Positions 51,671-61,320 of a stretch of 64,000 bases of DNA are shown piece by piece. Positions within the stretch are counted from its first letter, which is position 1. Each line of letters starts with the position of its first letter. Below the pieces are notes generated by a model. That model saw only the letters and a list, made by a program, of their open reading frames with translations. It ran no database searches and had not been told where the DNA came from. A program made the translations under genes and the position numbers. Source of the stretch: Bacteroides muris (ex Afrizal et al. 2022) (lineage in GTDB: Bacteria > Bacteroidota > Bacteroidia > Bacteroidales > Bacteroidaceae). The stretch spans positions 1 to 64,000 of the forward strand of contig NZ_SRYZ01000006.1 of NCBI RefSeq assembly GCF_004793475.1, written 5' to 3'.

Positions 51671-52747
51671 TCAAAGCTCTTTGCTTCTTAAATACAACTT
51701 TTTCACGAATTTCATGTCGTGCTCTACCATGATGCGTACCAACTCTTCAAAACTGGTCCGCTTCGGGTTCCATCCTAGCAATGTTCTTGCTTTGGTGGGG
51801 TCTCCCAGTAACTGTTCCACTTCGGCAGGCCGGAAATATTTTGGGTCGACTTCCACGAGGACTTTGCCGGTCTGTGTGTCGATACCTTTCTCGTTCACTC
51901 CCTGCTCTTCCCAGCGTAGAGTGATGCCTGCCTCCCGGAATGCAAGCGTCGCAAATTCGCGTACGGTGTGCATCTCTCCGGTGGCAATGACGAAGTCTTC
52001 GGGAGTGTCGTGCTGTAGGATGAGCCACATGCACTCTATGTAGTCTTTGGCATACCCCCAGTCGCGCCGGGCATCCAGATTGCCTAAATACAGCTTGTCT
52101 TGAAGACCTTGAGCGATGCGGGCGGCCGCCAGTGTGATTTTTCTTGTCACAAAGGTTTCACCGCGACGTTCGCTCTCGTGGTTGAAGAGTATGCCGTTTA
52201 CGGCAAACATGCCATAGCTTTCGCGATAGTTTTTTGTAATCCAAAAGCCATACTGTTTGGCTACGCCATAGGGGCTGCGGGGATAGAACGGGGTCGTTTC
52301 GCTTTGCGGCACTTCCTGCACTTTCCCAAAGAGCTCGGAAGTGGAGGCCTGGTAGATGCGTGTCTTCTTCTCCATACCGAGGATGCGTACGGCTTCGAGC
52401 ATGCGCAAGGTACCTACAGCATCGGTTTCGGCGGTATATTCGGGCACGTCGAAGGATACTTTGACATGGCTTTGGGCGGCAAGATTATATATTTCGTCCG
52501 GTTGCACACTCTGGATGATGCGAATCAGAGAACTGGAGTCCGTCATGTCTCCATAGTGCAGATTGATGGTACGTTTCTGTTTCATGTCGCGTACCCATTC
52601 ATCGAAGTAGAGGTGCTCAATGCGGCCGGTGTTGAAGGAGGAAGAGCGACGCAGGATACCGTGCACTTCATATCCTTTCTGTAGGAGGAATTCGGCAAGG
52701 AACGAACCGTCTTGCCCGGTAATGCCGGAGATAAGAGCTTTCTTCAT
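51671..52747 (-). CDS. gmd: GDP-mannose 4,6-dehydratase
   Basis: First step of GDP-L-fucose synthesis. 358 residues with '[20 protein letters not shown]' (about 8-27), '[15 protein letters not shown]' (about 34-48), the active-site '[17 protein letters not shown]' (about 133-149) and 'PYGVAKQYG' (YxxxK, about 157-165). It lies directly upstream of fcl. Length and motifs are fully normal. Confidence 0.97.
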   Translation of the reverse strand: MKKALISGITGQDGSFLAEFLLQKGYEVHGILRRSSSFNTGRIEHLYFDEWVRDMKQKRTINLHYGDMTDSSSLIRIIQSVQPDEIYNLAAQSHVKVSFDVPEYTAETDAVGTLRMLEAVRILGMEKKTRIYQASTSELFGKVQEVPQSETTPFYPRSPYGVAKQYGFWITKNYRESYGMFAVNGILFNHESERRGETFVTRKITLAAARIAQGLQDKLYLGNLDARRDWGYAKDYIECMWLILQHDTPEDFVIATGEMHTVREFATLAFREAGITLRWEEQGVNEKGIDTQTGKVLVEVDPKYFRPAEVEQLLGDPTKARTLLGWNPKRTSFEELVRIMVEHDMKFVKKLYLRSKEL

Positions 52748-52822
52748 AATGTATGCTTTTTGTTATTATGTCTTTTTCAGACTGCAATATTCGCTATTTT
52801 TCACGAGATGGCAAAATATAAA

Positions 52823-53989
52823 CTATTTCTTTCCCATCACTTTGTCGATAATCAATGCAATTGCTCCGTCGCCTGTAACATTGCAGGCTGTGCCGAAGCT
52901 GTCCATCGCTATGTATAGCGCAATCATCAGTGCTTGTGCCGACTCGTCAAAGCCCAGCATGGATTGCAGAATGCCCAGTGATGCCATGATGGCACCTCCC
53001 GGTACTCCCGGAGCGGCCACCATAGTGATGCCCAGCATGAAGATGAAGCCTGCAAATAGAGAGAAATCATGGGGCATGCCTTGCATTATCATCAGTGCCA
53101 GGGCACATGCCACAATCTTCAATGTACTACCCGACAAATGGATTGTGGCGCAAAGTGGGATGACGAATCCGGCGATGTCGGCAGAGGCACCGTTTTTCCG
53201 GGTCTGCTCCAGCGTTACGGGGATAGTGGCGGCACTGGATTGAGTGCCCAGCGCCATGAAGTAGGCAGGCATCATCCGTCCCAATAGCTTGAGAGGGTTT
53301 TTGTGGACAAACAGTGCCGCAATGCTATATTGGAATATCAGGAGGAAGATGTGAAGCAGGAAGATTACACCGATTATCTTAATAAATACCATCAGGATAC
53401 CGAATACTTGCCCGTTGTGTGTCATGTTGAGGAAAATACCGAAAATATAGATGGGAAGCAGTGGTAATATCACTGCACTGATTGTGCGGATGATAATTTC
53501 TCGAAAATCGCGCGCCGCATTTTTCAGCACCTCACTTTTCAGTTGTGCCAAGCCCAGTCCCAGCGTGAAGGCAAGTACGAGTGCGGTCATTACATTCATC
53601 AACGGTGGGATGCCCACTGAAAAATAGGGAAGGATACCTTGCGACTCGCTGATTTTTTCCAACGGCACTCCGGGGGCTATCAGGGAAGGGAATACTGTCA
53701 TGCCGGTGAAGTAGGAGAGAAAACCGGAGAACAAGGTGGCTCCGTAAGCGATGAGCGCCGTAATCACCAGCATCCGCCCGGCCCCTTTGCCGATGTCGGC
53801 AATGGCAATCGTGACCAGTCCCACAATGATGAGGGGAATGCAGAAGTTCAGGAATTCACTGAAAATAGCATTGAATGTTACGAACAACCGCACCAGCGAA
53901 GCGGGTAGGAAATTTCCAAAAAGTATACCTGAAATAATGGCAATGATGATGCGTGGCAATAGTCCGATGTGGAAGTTCTTCATAGGCAT
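52823..53989 (-). CDS. Dicarboxylate/amino-acid:cation symporter (DAACS family)
   Basis: A 388-residue inner-membrane protein of the GltP/DctA/SstT fold with eight helices and two hairpins. The serine-rich hairpin 'GTQSSAATIPVTLEQ' (about 252-266) and 'GDGAIALIIDKVMGKK' at the C-terminus fit the family; 'ASLGILQSMLGFDESAQALM' precedes the last helices. It would import a dicarboxylate, glutamate or serine/threonine with Na+ or H+; the substrate cannot be told by eye. It stands alone between gmd and gnd. Confidence 0.92.
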   Translation of the reverse strand: MPMKNFHIGLLPRIIIAIISGILFGNFLPASLVRLFVTFNAIFSEFLNFCIPLIIVGLVTIAIADIGKGAGRMLVITALIAYGATLFSGFLSYFTGMTVFPSLIAPGVPLEKISESQGILPYFSVGIPPLMNVMTALVLAFTLGLGLAQLKSEVLKNAARDFREIIIRTISAVILPLLPIYIFGIFLNMTHNGQVFGILMVFIKIIGVIFLLHIFLLIFQYSIAALFVHKNPLKLLGRMMPAYFMALGTQSSAATIPVTLEQTRKNGASADIAGFVIPLCATIHLSGSTLKIVACALALMIMQGMPHDFSLFAGFIFMLGITMVAAPGVPGGAIMASLGILQSMLGFDESAQALMIALYIAMDSFGTACNVTGDGAIALIIDKVMGKK

Positions 53990-54111
53990 TGGTTTTCTGT
54001 CTGGTTGAAAAATAGGCTTTCGCTGGCAAAAGTACTATTTTATTTTCGTAATTCATACGAACAAATGCTATTAGCATTTTGTTTCCATGGAAAAATAGAA
54101 TTTGCATCAAT

Positions 54112-55587
54112 ATGGAAAATCTAAATAAAACAGACATTGGACTTGTCGGTCTAGCCGTGATGGGAGAGAATTTGGCTCTCAATATGGCAGATAGGGGATG
54201 GAATGTTTCGGTATATAATCGTACGGTTCCGGGAGTGGAAGAAGGAGTAGTGGTACGCTTTGTGAACGGCCGCGCCAAAGGGAAAAGCATTGAAGGCTAT
54301 ACAGACATAGCCGAATTCGTAACTTCCATTGCCACACCTCGCAAAATAATGATGATGGTTCGTGCCGGCAGTGCAGTGGATGAGCTGATGGAACAGCTGT
54401 TTCCCCATTTGTCCGAAGGGGATATCCTGATTGACGGTGGTAATTCCAATTATGAGGACACTAATCGGCGTGTGGCATTGGCCGAAAAGAAAGGCTTCCG
54501 TTTTGTGGGAACCGGAGTTTCCGGTGGAGAGGAAGGAGCGCTGAACGGTGCTTCTATCATGCCTGGAGGCTCTGAAAGTGCCTGGCCTGAGGTGAAACCT
54601 ATCCTGCAGAGTATTGCGGCAAAAGCATCTGACGGTACTCCGTGTTGCCAGTGGATTGGTCCTGCCGGTTCGGGTCATTTTGTCAAGATGATACATAACG
54701 GTATCGAATATGGAGATATGCAGCTCATTGCCGAAGCTTATTGGGTGATGAAGAATCTGCTGGGGTTGGACAATGGACAGATGGCGGAAATCTTTGCTGA
54801 TTGGAATGAGGGTAAGTTGCGTAGCTATCTCATTGAAATTACTGCCAATATACTGCGTCATAAGGACAGATCGGGAGGTTACTTGATAGACAAGATATTG
54901 GATACCGCCGGACAGAAAGGTACGGGTAAGTGGTCTGTCATTAATGCAATGGAGCTGGGCATGCCGTTGGGGCTGATTGCTACGGCTGTGTTCGAACGTA
55001 GTTTATCGGTACAGAAAGGTCTGCGCGAAACGGCTTCCAAGCAATTTGTATGCCGACGCTCGCAGGCGGTGTACAACAAGTCGGAGATGGTGAAGGATAT
55101 CTATTCCGCACTCTATGCTTCCAAATTAGTGTCATACGCCCAAGGATTCGCCGTGTTGCAGCGTGCATCCGACGCTTTTGCCTGGAACCTCGATTTGGCA
55201 TCCATCGCACGCATGTGGCGGGGCGGCTGCATCATCCGTAGTATTTTCCTGAACGACATAGCCACGGCTTTCGAGGCAAAAGACAAGCCCAAACATCTGC
55301 TGTTGGCTCCTTATTTCAAAAATGAAATGCAGCTGTTGCTTTCCGGCTGGAAACATCTGGTGGCACAATCCATGAAAGAGGAACTTCCGGTGCCTGCATT
55401 TTCGTCTGCCTTGAATTATTTCTATTCCCTGGTGTCTGTCAAGTTGCCTGCCAATATGATTCAGGCGCAACGTGACTATTTTGGTGCACATGCCTTTGAA
55501 AGGACAGACGAGTTGCGTGGACAGTTTTTCCATGAAAATTGGACGGGACACGGAGGAGACACGAAATCGGGTACGTACAATGTGTGA
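54112..55587 (+). CDS. gnd: 6-phosphogluconate dehydrogenase, decarboxylating
   Basis: Oxidative decarboxylation of 6-phosphogluconate to ribulose-5-phosphate. 491 residues with 'GLAVMGENLALNMADRGWNV' (about 11-30), the substrate motif 'GTGVSGGEEGALNGASIMPG' (about 131-150) and 'KMIHNGIEYGDMQLIAEAY' (about 187-205). The ATG at 54112 (MENLNKTDIGLV) is chosen over a TTG at 54079. First gene of the gnd-zwf-pgl operon; zwf follows after 13 bp. Confidence 0.97.
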   Translation: MENLNKTDIGLVGLAVMGENLALNMADRGWNVSVYNRTVPGVEEGVVVRFVNGRAKGKSIEGYTDIAEFVTSIATPRKIMMMVRAGSAVDELMEQLFPHLSEGDILIDGGNSNYEDTNRRVALAEKKGFRFVGTGVSGGEEGALNGASIMPGGSESAWPEVKPILQSIAAKASDGTPCCQWIGPAGSGHFVKMIHNGIEYGDMQLIAEAYWVMKNLLGLDNGQMAEIFADWNEGKLRSYLIEITANILRHKDRSGGYLIDKILDTAGQKGTGKWSVINAMELGMPLGLIATAVFERSLSVQKGLRETASKQFVCRRSQAVYNKSEMVKDIYSALYASKLVSYAQGFAVLQRASDAFAWNLDLASIARMWRGGCIIRSIFLNDIATAFEAKDKPKHLLLAPYFKNEMQLLLSGWKHLVAQSMKEELPVPAFSSALNYFYSLVSVKLPANMIQAQRDYFGAHAFERTDELRGQFFHENWTGHGGDTKSGTYNV

Positions 55588-55600
55588 GAAAGGGAAGCGG

Positions 55601-57100
55601 ATGATGAAGAAACTAGTGATTGTTATATTCGGCGCTTCGGGCGACTTGACGAAGCGCAAACTGATGCCGGCACTCTATACTTTATATAATGGCGGGCGGT
55701 TGCCGGAAGGATTCACCATTTTGGGGATAGGGCGTACCGAGTATACGGATGCCCGCTACCAAGAATATATAATGAGTGAATTGGGTAAGTTCGTAGCTTC
55801 CAAAGAGCAGGTGGAAGATAGAATGAAGGATTTTTGCAGTCATCTGCATTACTTGGCATTAGATCCTGCCCAGGTCGAAGGCTATCATCTGCTGGATGGA
55901 CGCTTACAGGAGTTTACCGGTGAGAAGAAGCCGGATAACCTGCTGTTTTATCTGGCTACTCCACCTTCCTTGTACGGTGTCATTCCCTTGCATTTGAAGG
56001 CTGCCGGTCTAAACCGTCCTGATACACGTATCATTGTTGAAAAGCCGTTCGGTTACGATTTGGAGTCGGCCGGAAAGCTGAATCGTATTTATGCTTCGGT
56101 TTTCAAGGAACATCAGATTTATCGTATCGACCATTTTCTGGGTAAGGAAACGGCGCAGAACATTCTCGCCTTCCGTTTTGCCAACGGAATCTTCGAACCG
56201 TTATGGAACCGTAATTATATAGACTATGTGGAGATTACAGCCGTAGAGAATCTGGGTATCGAAGGACGGGGCGGATTTTATGAAGGTGCCGGAGCCTTGC
56301 GTGATATGGTGCAAAACCATCTCATACAGCTTGTGGCACTTACTGCATTGGAGCCGCCTGCCATTTTCAATGCAGATAATTTCCGCAACGAGGTGGTGAA
56401 GGTCTATGAGTCATTGGCTCCCTTGACAGAGGAGGATTTGGAGGAACACATTGTCCGTGGACAATATACGGCTTCGGGCTCGAAAGCCGGGTATAGAGAA
56501 GAGAAGAACGTGACACCCGATTCGCGTACCGAAACGTATATTGCCATGAAAATCGGTATCGACAATTGGCGGTGGAAGGGGGTTCCTTTCTATATCCGTA
56601 CCGGCAAACAGATGCCGACAAAGGTGACTGAAATTGTTGTACATTTTCGTGAAACGCCTCATCAGATGTTCCATTGCGAGGGTGGACACTGTCCTCGTGC
56701 GAATAAGCTGATTCTGCGCCTGCAACCCAATGAAGGCATTGTATTGAAATTCGGCATGAAGACTCCCGGACCCGGATTTGACGTGAAGCAGGTGATGATG
56801 GACTTCAGTTATGACCAGTTGGGCGGGCTGCCTACTGGTGATGCCTATGCCCGTCTGATAGAGGACTGCATACAAGGTGACCCTACACTCTTTACCCGCA
56901 GCGACGCGGTAGAGGCTTCATGGCGCTTTTTCGATTCCGTGTTGCGTTATTGGAAAGAGCATACGGATGCTCCTTTATATGGGTATCCCGCAGGTACTTG
57001 GGGACCTTTGGAGAGTGAAGAGATGATGCGCGAACATGGTGCTGAGTGGACTAATCCGTGTAAGAATTTGACTAATACTGATGAGTATTGCGAGTTATGA
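55601..57100 (+). CDS. zwf: Glucose-6-phosphate 1-dehydrogenase
   Basis: Oxidises glucose-6-phosphate to 6-phosphogluconolactone. 499 residues: 'IFGASGDLTKRKLMPALY' (about 8-25), active-site 'YRIDHFLGKETAQNILAFRF' (about 173-192) with the catalytic His, and 'YIRTGKQMPTK' near 330. The MMKK start at 55601 is chosen; the frame is open further upstream inside gnd. Its TGA overlaps the pgl ATG (ATGA). Confidence 0.97.
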   Translation: MMKKLVIVIFGASGDLTKRKLMPALYTLYNGGRLPEGFTILGIGRTEYTDARYQEYIMSELGKFVASKEQVEDRMKDFCSHLHYLALDPAQVEGYHLLDGRLQEFTGEKKPDNLLFYLATPPSLYGVIPLHLKAAGLNRPDTRIIVEKPFGYDLESAGKLNRIYASVFKEHQIYRIDHFLGKETAQNILAFRFANGIFEPLWNRNYIDYVEITAVENLGIEGRGGFYEGAGALRDMVQNHLIQLVALTALEPPAIFNADNFRNEVVKVYESLAPLTEEDLEEHIVRGQYTASGSKAGYREEKNVTPDSRTETYIAMKIGIDNWRWKGVPFYIRTGKQMPTKVTEIVVHFRETPHQMFHCEGGHCPRANKLILRLQPNEGIVLKFGMKTPGPGFDVKQVMMDFSYDQLGGLPTGDAYARLIEDCIQGDPTLFTRSDAVEASWRFFDSVLRYWKEHTDAPLYGYPAGTWGPLESEEMMREHGAEWTNPCKNLTNTDEYCEL

Positions 57101-57843
57101 AAAGTTATGTTTACCATTCGGCTACAGCTACGGCACATGCGTTGATTGAACATTTGATTGCGATGATGGAGCGTGAGCCGGAAAAGACCTTTTATTTTGC
57201 ATTCAGCGGGGGAACTACTCCTTCGCTGATGTTCAGCATTTGGGCTAACGAGTACAAGGAGGCGACTCCTTGGATGCGGATGCGGATTTACTGGGTGGAT
57301 GAACGGTGTGTACAGGCAGAGGATTATGAGAGCAATTATGGTACCATGCGCCGTTTGCTGTTGGAGGAAGTGGGCATGCCCGATGAATACGTTCACCCTA
57401 TTTATGGAGTGAACTGCCCGGAGATTGAGGCAAAGAACTATTCGACACTGGTTTGCCGTACGGTTCCGCTTTTGGGCGGATTCCCTGCCTTCGATGTCGT
57501 TTTGCTCGGTGCAGGAGATGACGGGCATACTTCCTCTATCTTTCCGGGCCAGGAATATCTGCTTTCTTCCTTTCATCCTTATGAGGTGAGTGTCAATCCT
57601 TATAATGGGCAGAAACGCATAGCCATGACCGGCTGCCTTTTGTTTGCTGCGAAGCATCTTATTTTCTTTATTACCGGTAAGAATAAGGCGGATGTAGTCC
57701 GCAATATTCTTGATTCCGGGGATGCCACCGGTCCGGCAGCTTATGTGGCCCATCATGCCGAGCGTGTGGAATTGTTTCTCGATGTCTGGGCCAATGGGGG
57801 GAGATTGTCCGACAATCAAATTTTGCAACCTGCTGCGAAATGA
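57097..57843 (+). CDS. pgl: 6-phosphogluconolactonase
   Basis: Hydrolyses 6-phosphogluconolactone. A 248-residue DevB-type protein with 'YFAFSGGTTPSLMFSIW' (about 31-47), 'YWVDERCVQAEDYESNYG' (about 68-85) and 'VLLGAGDDGHTSSIFPGQ' (about 136-153). It overlaps zwf by 4 bp, completing a translationally coupled oxidative pentose phosphate operon in the order gnd-zwf-pgl. Confidence 0.96.
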   Translation: MKSYVYHSATATAHALIEHLIAMMEREPEKTFYFAFSGGTTPSLMFSIWANEYKEATPWMRMRIYWVDERCVQAEDYESNYGTMRRLLLEEVGMPDEYVHPIYGVNCPEIEAKNYSTLVCRTVPLLGGFPAFDVVLLGAGDDGHTSSIFPGQEYLLSSFHPYEVSVNPYNGQKRIAMTGCLLFAAKHLIFFITGKNKADVVRNILDSGDATGPAAYVAHHAERVELFLDVWANGGRLSDNQILQPAAK

Positions 57844-57887
57844 TGGAAATCTGCTTTTTTCGTAAGTGCTTGATACACCTAAAATAA

Positions 57888-57923
57888 AAGCACTTCCAAC
57901 GTTCGCTTACGGAGGAAGTGCTT
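57888..57923. terminator. Terminator between pgl and the response-regulator gene
   Basis: AAGCACTTCC (57888-57897) pairs perfectly with GGAAGTGCTT (57914-57923). On the minus strand the sequence before it reads TTTAGTTTTTGTGTG. A second small hairpin (GGAGTT/AACTCC) lies at about 57966-57981. Probably bidirectional for these convergent genes. Confidence 0.65.
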
Positions 57924-58085
57924 CACACAAAAACTAAACTAGACTTAACTAAACTATTCTATTGGGGGAGTTTCACAACTCCTATCTGTTCGGTGCAAAG
58001 ATAAAAAAACATATTTTAATATGCAAAAGGATTCTATGATAAATCGACGTTTTTCCTGATTTTATCGATAGATTGGTCGATTTTT

Positions 58086-58787
58086 CTAGCTTCTTCGGTC
58101 TAAAAAATCCTGAAAAGCTTGTTTGTAGCTGTCACTTACCGGGATATAATTCTTCCCGAATACGATGCGACCACGGTCTATGATGCGTATTTTTTCCTTT
58201 TGGACAATGTAGGAACGGTGGACGCGCATGAAACGCGAGGCAGGCAGGAGTTCCTCCATTGCCTTCATGCTCATTAAAGACAAGATAGGCTTGGGAGAGT
58301 CCTCCTCGTAGATTTTAAGATAGTCTTTCAACCCCTCTATGTACAGAATTCTACTCAGTTCGATTTGCACCAGCTTATACTCGCTCTTTACGAAGATGCT
58401 CCGAATCTCTTCCTTCGGCTGTTGCAGCAATTCGAACCATTGCACAGCCTTGTGGGCAGCTTGCAGAAAGTCAACGTAGGAGATGGGTTTCAGCAAGTAG
58501 TCCAGCGCATTGACCTTGTAGCCGTCTATGGCATATTGGTCGAAGGCGGTGGTGAAAACAATGCGGGTATTGAAATCGACCATCTTTGAAAATTCGAGTC
58601 CGTTCAGTTCGGGCATCTGGATGTCGAGGAAAAGCAGGTCGACGTGCTTTTCGGGCAATTCCTTGATGGCTTGCACGGCACTGGAATATTTACCGGCCAA
58701 CTCCAGAAACGGGGTCTTGTTGACGTAGCTTTCCAGAAGCCCCAAAGCAAGAGGTTCGTCGTCTACAATGGCACACTTCAGATTCAT
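58086..58787 (-). CDS. LytTR-family response regulator
   Basis: A 233-residue two-component regulator: receiver domain about 1-120 with acidic pocket 'AIVDDEPLAL' (about 6-15), phospho-acceptor Asp in 'LLFLDIQMPELNGLEF' (about 50-65) and Lys in 'YLLKPISYVDF' (about 97-107); LytTR DNA-binding domain about 135-233 ('RFMRVHRSYIVQKEKIRIID'). It overlaps its kinase gene by 4 bp. Target genes are unknown; the adjacent export operon is a plausible one. Confidence 0.95.
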   Translation of the reverse strand: MNLKCAIVDDEPLALGLLESYVNKTPFLELAGKYSSAVQAIKELPEKHVDLLFLDIQMPELNGLEFSKMVDFNTRIVFTTAFDQYAIDGYKVNALDYLLKPISYVDFLQAAHKAVQWFELLQQPKEEIRSIFVKSEYKLVQIELSRILYIEGLKDYLKIYEEDSPKPILSLMSMKAMEELLPASRFMRVHRSYIVQKEKIRIIDRGRIVFGKNYIPVSDSYKQAFQDFLDRRS

Positions 58788-59851
58788 ATTTTTATAATTA
58801 AAATCGATTTATACTCTTTCATGTCTTCGCTCACTTCCTGCTGCCAGCCGTAATGACCGGGATAGGTCAGTTCCAGACGCTTGCGTACCTGTTCCAGACC
58901 GATGCCGCTTCCGCTTTTGTCTGCCATGCTTTTGGGATGGTAGCTGTTGGTTATTTCGCAGCATATCTCTCCGGGACTTTCACTGAAGTGGATGCGGATA
59001 TAGCTGGGCTCGGTAGGGGAGATGCCATGCTTGAAGGCATTCTCTATTAGAGAGATGAAGATGAGCGGAGCTATTTCCGTACGACTGTCCGGCCGGATGT
59101 CTATCTTTGTTTCCACAGTGACGTTGGAGGAGAGACGGATGCGCATCAGTTCGATGTAGTTGCGGATAAAGTCCATCTCCTTGTTCAGGGTGACGAAGCT
59201 CTGCTGGTTGTCGTACAGCACATGGCGCAGCAACCGGCTCAGTTCCTGGACAGCGGTTTGTGCCTTGTCGGCATCGAAGGCGATGAGGGCGTAGATGTTG
59301 TTCAGCGTGTTGAGCAGGAAATGCGGGTTGAGTTGGTTGCGCAGGTTTTTCAACTCGGCTTCCGTGCGGCTTTTCTCGGCTTCCCGGCGGGCGGCGTCCA
59401 TTTGTACCCAGCGTCCGCTCATCTTGATGGCGGCACTTAGCCCTATGGTCAGTATCATGGAGAAGGCATCGCGCAGGATGAATATCCATTTGGGAGGTCC
59501 TATGCGTTTGCTGCCTTTATCATCGTGGGCGTGTGCCTGAAACATGTATTCTTGCCATAGGTGGGCACCGGCGGTGATACAGATAATCAGCAGTGCGTTG
59601 AGCAGCAGATACTGCTTGATGCGTCCTTCGAACAAGTATCGTGGAATCAGGAAACAATAGTTTACGTAGAACACGATGAGAAAGGAGAGGGGGATGACAC
59701 TGCCGTGGCGCAGATAGTCCATCCAGGTGATGTTGAATCCGCTTCGCGTCATCATCAGAAAGGGGAAACCGAATATGATTCCCCAGCCTATGATGTGTAT
59801 CAGGATTTCGATGCCACAGCGGCGTGGGTTGGGAAGTTGCAGTTTCATCAT
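58784..59851 (-). CDS. LytS/YehU-type sensor histidine kinase
   Basis: A 355-residue membrane kinase. Residues about 15-145 hold four hydrophobic segments; a short coiled coil follows, then the His_kinase domain with 'NQLNPHFLLNTLNNIYALIA' (about 172-191, phospho-accepting His in NPHF) and an HATPase domain with 'LIFISLIENAFKHGI' (N box, about 265-279) and 'GSGIGLEQVRKRLELTYPG' (about 318-336). It is paired with the LytTR regulator. The predicted promoter lies only 4 bp before the ATG, suggesting a leaderless mRNA. Confidence 0.94.
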   Translation of the reverse strand: MMKLQLPNPRRCGIEILIHIIGWGIIFGFPFLMMTRSGFNITWMDYLRHGSVIPLSFLIVFYVNYCFLIPRYLFEGRIKQYLLLNALLIICITAGAHLWQEYMFQAHAHDDKGSKRIGPPKWIFILRDAFSMILTIGLSAAIKMSGRWVQMDAARREAEKSRTEAELKNLRNQLNPHFLLNTLNNIYALIAFDADKAQTAVQELSRLLRHVLYDNQQSFVTLNKEMDFIRNYIELMRIRLSSNVTVETKIDIRPDSRTEIAPLIFISLIENAFKHGISPTEPSYIRIHFSESPGEICCEITNSYHPKSMADKSGSGIGLEQVRKRLELTYPGHYGWQQEVSEDMKEYKSILIIKI

Positions 59852-59855
59852 GACA

Positions 59856-59863
59856 CAAAGATA
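59856..59863 (-). promoter_or_regulatory. -7 box almost touching the kinase start codon
   Basis: Minus-strand TATCTTTG at 59863-59856, ending 4 bp before the ATG at 59851. Initiation would fall at or in the start codon. No good -33 match (TTTC at 59886-59883). Confidence 0.45.
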
Positions 59864-59926
59864 ATATTTTTATATGGATATTGAAAACATCCGCAACACC
59901 TGTAGAGCTTTTCCTTGTTCGCAGGG

Positions 59927-59990
59927 TGCGGATATGTATTCCAAGGTTGCGGATATGTGTCCCCAGCTTGCGGATGTCTATCCCAAGGCT
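59927..59990. repeat. Three tandem 21-22-bp repeats between the export operon and the kinase gene
   Basis: TGCGGATATGTATTCCAAGGT, then TGCGGATATGTGTCCCCAGC(T), then TGCGGATGTCTATCCCAAGG(CT): units start at 59927, 59948 and 59969. A partial fourth unit (TGGGATAG) follows. The 248-bp gap 59852-60099 holds nothing else I recognise besides a duplicated GAAAGTT(T/C)TTTCCTAAT at about 60041-60077. Confidence 0.6.
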
Positions 59991-60099
59991 TGGGATAGAG
60001 ATTATCTTTAGTTCCGCATAACTTTTCTTCTTGTTGGCAGAAAGTTTTTTCCTAATACATAGAAAGTTCTTTCCTAATGTCCGACAAGAGGAAGACTGG

Positions 60100-61320
60100 T
60101 TATTCGTAGCGTATGGCTTCTATCGGGTCGAGGTCCGCAGCCTTCTTGGCGGGATACCAACCGAAGAACACACCGGTAACGGTACATACGGCGAAGGAGA
60201 GGAATACGCTCCATGGCTGTATGAAGATGGGCCAGTGGGCAACGCTTCTCACTATCCAACTGGCGCCGCAGCCTATGATGACGCCGATAATGCCTCCAGT
60301 GATGCTGATAAGAATGGCTTCGATGAGGAACTGGCTCAAGATGTCGACACCGCGTGCGCCTACACTCATGCGTAGACCGATTTCGCGCGTGCGTTCCGTC
60401 ACCGATACATACATGATGTTCATGATGCCGATGCCGCCCACAACGAGCGAGATGCCGGCGATGCAGGCAAGCAACGTGGTCATCAGGTCGGTGGTGGAGT
60501 TCAGCATGGTGCTGAGTTCCTGCTGGCTGCGGATGGTGAAGTCGTCATCGTCACTCTCCTTCAGCTTGTGGTTGCGGCGTAGTATCCCGGTAATTTCGCC
60601 GGTGGCATTGTCTGTCATCTCCTCGGTAAGGGCAGAGGCGAAGATACCGCTGAGATAGGTCTGTGCCAGCAGGCGTTTCATCACGGTGCTGTAAGGGGCA
60701 AGCACGACATCGTCCTGGTCCATGCCCATGGAGTTGTAGCCTTTGGACTTCAGCACGCCCACCACGCGGAAGGGAATTTGGTTGAAGCGTATGATACGTC
60801 CTACGGGGTCTTCTCCACCGGGGAAGAGATTGTCCCGGATGGTCTTTCCGATGACGCACACCTTGGCGGAGGTCTGTATGTCGGCTTCGGTAAACATTTC
60901 GCCGTTCTCTACGCTGAGCTGCCGGATTTCGAGATAATCCGTACCGACGCCGCTCACAGAGGAGGGGTAGTTGTTGTTGCCGGCGATGAGTTGTCCGCTG
61001 GAGGAGACATTGGGACTGACGGCAGCCAGGAAGTTGGTTTCGTTGCGCAGGGCTTCGTAGTCGGTCAGCTTCAGTGTCTGCATGGCGCTGGGGTCTTGGC
61101 GGACACCGCCACGCATGTCGGCACCGGGATGAATCATAATCATGTTGGAGCCCATCTCGGAGATTTGCGCTTGGATGCTTTTCTTCGAACCTTGTCCGAT
61201 GGCAAGCATCGTGATGACGGACGCCACGCCGATAATGATGCCCAGCATGGTGAGGAATGCGCGCAGCTTGTTGTTGTTCAAGGCTCGCAGGGCTATTTTG
61301 AAAAGGTTTGTTCCGTTCAT
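60100..61320 (-). CDS. MacB-like ABC transporter permease
   Basis: A 406-residue permease of the MacB/FtsX type: one N-terminal helix (about 20-45, after 'LRALNNNKLRAFLTMLGI'), a large periplasmic MacB-PCD domain (about 50-270) and three C-terminal helices (about 280-395, including 'GGIGIMNIMYVSVTERTREI'). In E. coli the ATPase is fused to this part; here it is the separate upstream gene. It is the last gene of the export operon; its ATG shares one base with the ATPase stop codon. Confidence 0.95.
   Translation of the reverse strand: MNGTNLFKIALRALNNNKLRAFLTMLGIIIGVASVITMLAIGQGSKKSIQAQISEMGSNMIMIHPGADMRGGVRQDPSAMQTLKLTDYEALRNETNFLAAVSPNVSSSGQLIAGNNNYPSSVSGVGTDYLEIRQLSVENGEMFTEADIQTSAKVCVIGKTIRDNLFPGGEDPVGRIIRFNQIPFRVVGVLKSKGYNSMGMDQDDVVLAPYSTVMKRLLAQTYLSGIFASALTEEMTDNATGEITGILRRNHKLKESDDDDFTIRSQQELSTMLNSTTDLMTTLLACIAGISLVVGGIGIMNIMYVSVTERTREIGLRMSVGARGVDILSQFLIEAILISITGGIIGVIIGCGASWIVRSVAHWPIFIQPWSVFLSFAVCTVTGVFFGWYPAKKAADLDPIEAIRYE

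Noticed and set aside
50568..52747. gmd-fcl considered part of the capsule locus
   Set aside because: They are 13 kb beyond the operon terminator with unrelated genes between, and have ordinary base composition; they look like a general GDP-fucose supply.
57896..57906. AACGTTCGC resembling the core of the recombinase site
   Set aside because: It lies in the loop of a terminator hairpin, has no inverted partner nearby, and lacks the TAAACG half-site.
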